Shown here one piece after another: positions 61,582 through 64,000 of a DNA stretch of 64,000 bases (positions are counted from its first letter, which is position 1; the number at the start of each line of letters is the position of its first letter). The notes beneath the pieces are model-generated. The model had not been told where the DNA came from. It did not search any database and saw only the letters and a program-made list of their open reading frames with translations. A program made the translations under genes and the position numbers. Location: contig NC_079890.1 in NCBI RefSeq assembly GCF_024868665.1, forward strand, positions 2,895,880-2,959,879. Direction: 5' to 3'. This DNA is from Triplophysa rosa (Eukaryota > Chordata > Actinopteri > Cypriniformes > Nemacheilidae).

Positions 61582-62568
61582 ATGAAAATGCAATTGTATC
61601 CTAATTTCAATCTTAACATCGATGATCATTAAATCATCATATTTGGATAAAAACTCAGACAAGAGATCATTTGTAAACAAACTAGGAAGAATTAATGATG
61701 CATGTTGAATTCAGAGCCACTTCATTTTGTAAGTGGTGCTTGAGCAAATAGTTCATTCTGAACTTTTCGTTGTTTTCTGACATTAATTAAAATTGAGCTG
61801 TCAAACATCATACAAATGCCATATTTTACCATTCATTTCCCAACACAATAAACAGAAAATGTCAGCTGTATGATGTACATTTGTAAATACAAACTTGAAC
61901 CAGTGGCAACCAAACACACACCAAGTAAATTTACACAACAGATGCCATTTTTATTATTACGTGCATGGACATGAATATGGATGGAGTTAGAGACATTGTT
62001 CACAAAGATATCAGTAGATACATGCAACGGTGTAAACTGAAGAAAATGACACAATGATGAACGTCTACCATGAAAAGTACTATGTAAACAATAGAATCAT
62101 TACACAAAGTACAAAAAACACAGACATACATGTACAGTATGTTAACTTAAAATAAGAGTTAGTGATGTCAGTGATGATGTCATATGATTATAATGGCTTA
62201 CAGTTTGATCAATGTGAGTCTATAAAACCAACAACAGACTGCTAGACACATTATAGAGTCTACTATGAAAGAGATGCTAAGTAACCGTTTAATATTTTCT
62301 GTAAGAGTCATTATTAGAAAGAAGCATGTTGAATAAATAGTGAATTGCATGTTATTACAACACTGAATGCTGGGTGAGTACCAATGACCATGTGACTCAT
62401 CTCCGTCTCAGTTGCGCTTCTGCATATTCAAACTTGCCTTGGAACACGCAGGTTTTAATGTCAATGACATCATGTGATGTCACGTGACCAACTGCGACAA
62501 ATTTTAATATGTAGACACATAAATGAGAGCTGCAGTGGAGATCTTATGAACCACTTTTATGGGTATTT

Positions 62569-62895
62569 TAGGGATGTCAAACGATTAATCGCGATTAATC
62601 GCATCCAGAATAAAAGTAATATATGTCTGTGTACTGGGCATATTTAATTTGTATTTATAAACACATACAGTACATGTATGTTTATTTAGGAAATATTTAG
62701 ATGTATTTATTTATATTTACTAATAATTGAAATTATATATAAACATTTATTCATTTTATATTTTTCTTTAAAATATGCATTTATGTGTGTTTATAAATAC
62801 AAAATTAACATGCACAATACATAGACATATATTTTGTAAACACAAACTTTTATTATTTTATATTATTAATCGCGATGAATCTTTTGAAATCCCTA
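62569..62895. mobile_element. hAT-like fold-back element, family E, second copy
   Basis: It starts tagggatgtcaaacgattaa and ends ttttgaaatcccta. The same internal blocks occur as in 61245-61581 (gcatccagaataaaagtaat, acaaacttttattattttat). No clean 8-bp duplication, so it is older or rearranged. Confidence 0.75.
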
Positions 62896-63446
62896 GTCTT
62901 TTTGTCAGCGTATGTCAAACATTTCTCTTTTTTTGTTTCACAGAAGAATGGGATTGAAACGACATGAGTGCGAGTAAATGACTTTTCAATTTTCACATTA
63001 TGATCTTCACAACATTTCCGAGCTTTGAACCACCACCTTTTACCCCACCACCGACACCAACGACAAAAAACACCAAGCAGGGTAAAGAAATATTGCTGCC
63101 CATCACAAGAGATTTATCAACCTCCGCAAGCACGAACAAAACACAAAACGCAAGCGAAAACACCGAAAGAAGACGTTTCCAGAACCACAGAGGTAACAAA
63201 CTCAAGGCACATGGAGAAAGGCTGAAATCCTGCTGCGAGCGGCTAAAACCAGACACCAAAACACAAAGTTAAGAAAACACGTAGACACCAGGTAGAGCCA
63301 AAGAACCTGCAGAAAGAAATAAGGTGACACCTCAGACGCCCCAAACTCAAGCTGAGGAAAGAATCTGGCAGTGAAGAAAACAGATTGTTAGCTGCGAAGG
63401 ACCAAAGCACATGCGTTCGGCTGTACATGTATCTGCCAGAGCACTT
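62896..63446. other. Non-coding stretch between repeat and coding block
   Basis: The left end has a family A-like tail (tcacagaagaatgggattga, atgagtgcgagtaaatgact). The rest has C+A-rich sequence on the plus strand with no convincing exon. It would be intron or 3' UTR, depending on how the coding blocks at 61088 and 63447 relate. Confidence 0.35.
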
Positions 63447-64000
63447 TCACAAGCTTGAGATGTAACATGTGGCACTTGAAGACCTAGACAAATCGTTGCG
63501 GGTTAAAACAGATGCGGTCTCTTCAGAAAGAGAGGAACTCGGTCTGGCCTGATCTGTTATTGGAGGAGGAGACAAAGGTGCGTTTTCAAGGTATTCAGGA
63601 GAAAGGTTCTCCGTCGAGGATTGGGTCGACGTGCCTTCGACCATTAGTCCAGATGAGGGGCTTACTGAAGGGGTGATGGGCCGCAGAGTTTGACTGGTGT
63701 TTAACAGGAACTCTGGGGCCCCTGAGGGGGAATCATGTGTTTTGGAAATGGGACGGGAGGGGGTCGAGGAATCAAACTTCTGAGGTAAAGGGGGGGTCTG
63801 TGGGATAGACACGTCGTAAGAGCTTTCTGACATTTTGGAAGATGTGGACGTGCCGTTAAAGGGGGTGGAGTCTAGCTGGCCGGTCTGGGTTTCTAACACT
63901 GACTGGGTAACGTTTTGGGGTTCCGAGGTATCACTTCCGTGAGTTGGGGAATCAGGACCTGCTGATGCCTCTGGAACGGACGACGGATACACAGAAATGC
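63447..64000 (-). CDS. Unidentified disordered coding block, open to the right edge (partial)
   Basis: One frame on the minus strand is open from the window edge (64000) to a TGA at 63447-63449, at least 184 codons. It contains no Met that must be the start, so it is the 3' part of an exon. The sequence is Ser/Thr/Pro-rich and disordered, with proline motifs (IPQTPPLPQKFDSSTPSRP, NAPLSPPPITDQARPSSS), ending RNDLSRSSSATCYISSL. The last four residues ISSL have the shape of a class I PDZ ligand. Codon use and length support real coding. It may be an alternative last exon of the gene at 59055-61088, or a separate neighbouring gene. I see no phase-0 donor before the stop that would join it to the exon at 61088. 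Confidence 0.55.
   Translation of the reverse strand, partial: ISVYPSSVPEASAGPDSPTHGSDTSEPQNVTQSVLETQTGQLDSTPFNGTSTSSKMSESSYDVSIPQTPPLPQKFDSSTPSRPISKTHDSPSGAPEFLLNTSQTLRPITPSVSPSSGLMVEGTSTQSSTENLSPEYLENAPLSPPPITDQARPSSSLSEETASVLTRNDLSRSSSATCYISSL

Overview
This window is vertebrate nuclear DNA. Repeat content and gene structure point to a teleost, most likely a cyprinid such as a zebrafish or carp relative. The coding exons are short, bounded by GT-AG introns, and match vertebrate proteins I know. The introns and spacers are AT-rich and full of fish-type short DNA transposons, tRNA-derived SINEs and a Tc1 element. I did the exon tracing by hand, from frame continuity and splice sites. Protein identities come from remembered human sequences, not from a database search.

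Layout, left to right: (1) clpx, minus strand, first exons only (1-974). (2) A spacer of about 1.1 kb with a head-to-head promoter and two long perfect inverted repeats nearby. (3) spg21 (maspardin), plus strand, complete coding region 2785-5695, 312 aa. (4) ankdd1a, minus strand, complete, 7705-19409, 15 exons, 508 aa; most of its ankyrin repeats are each exactly one 99-bp exon. One of its introns carries a full-length Tc1/mariner element with an open 337-aa transposase. (5) A dead non-LTR reverse transcriptase fragment (20772-21473). (6) plekho2, minus strand, complete, 24450-41962, 6 coding exons, 675 aa, with repeat-filled introns. (7) A repeat-rich spacer of 8 kb (42.3-50 kb). (8) arih1, minus strand, complete, 50065-56534, 14 coding exons, 533 aa, with one GC-AG intron. 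(9) The 3' part of a minus-strand gene I do not recognise (59055-61088), and a further open disordered coding block that runs off the right edge (63447-64000).

The host genes are housekeeping or signalling genes: a mitochondrial AAA+ unfoldase, an endosomal alpha/beta-hydrolase-fold protein, an ankyrin/death-domain protein, a PH-domain adaptor and an RBR ubiquitin ligase. They do not form one pathway. Their proximity is conserved linkage. From memory, SPG21-ANKDD1A-PLEKHO2 and CLPX lie close together on human 15q22, and ARIH1 lies several Mb away on 15q24.

Most of the unusual structure is mobile DNA: hAT-like elements with clear 8-bp target duplications, nested MITEs, SINEs inserted in MITEs, and the Tc1 copy. 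I found no CRISPR array, operon, free-standing tRNA or rRNA gene, or obviously new multi-gene system.
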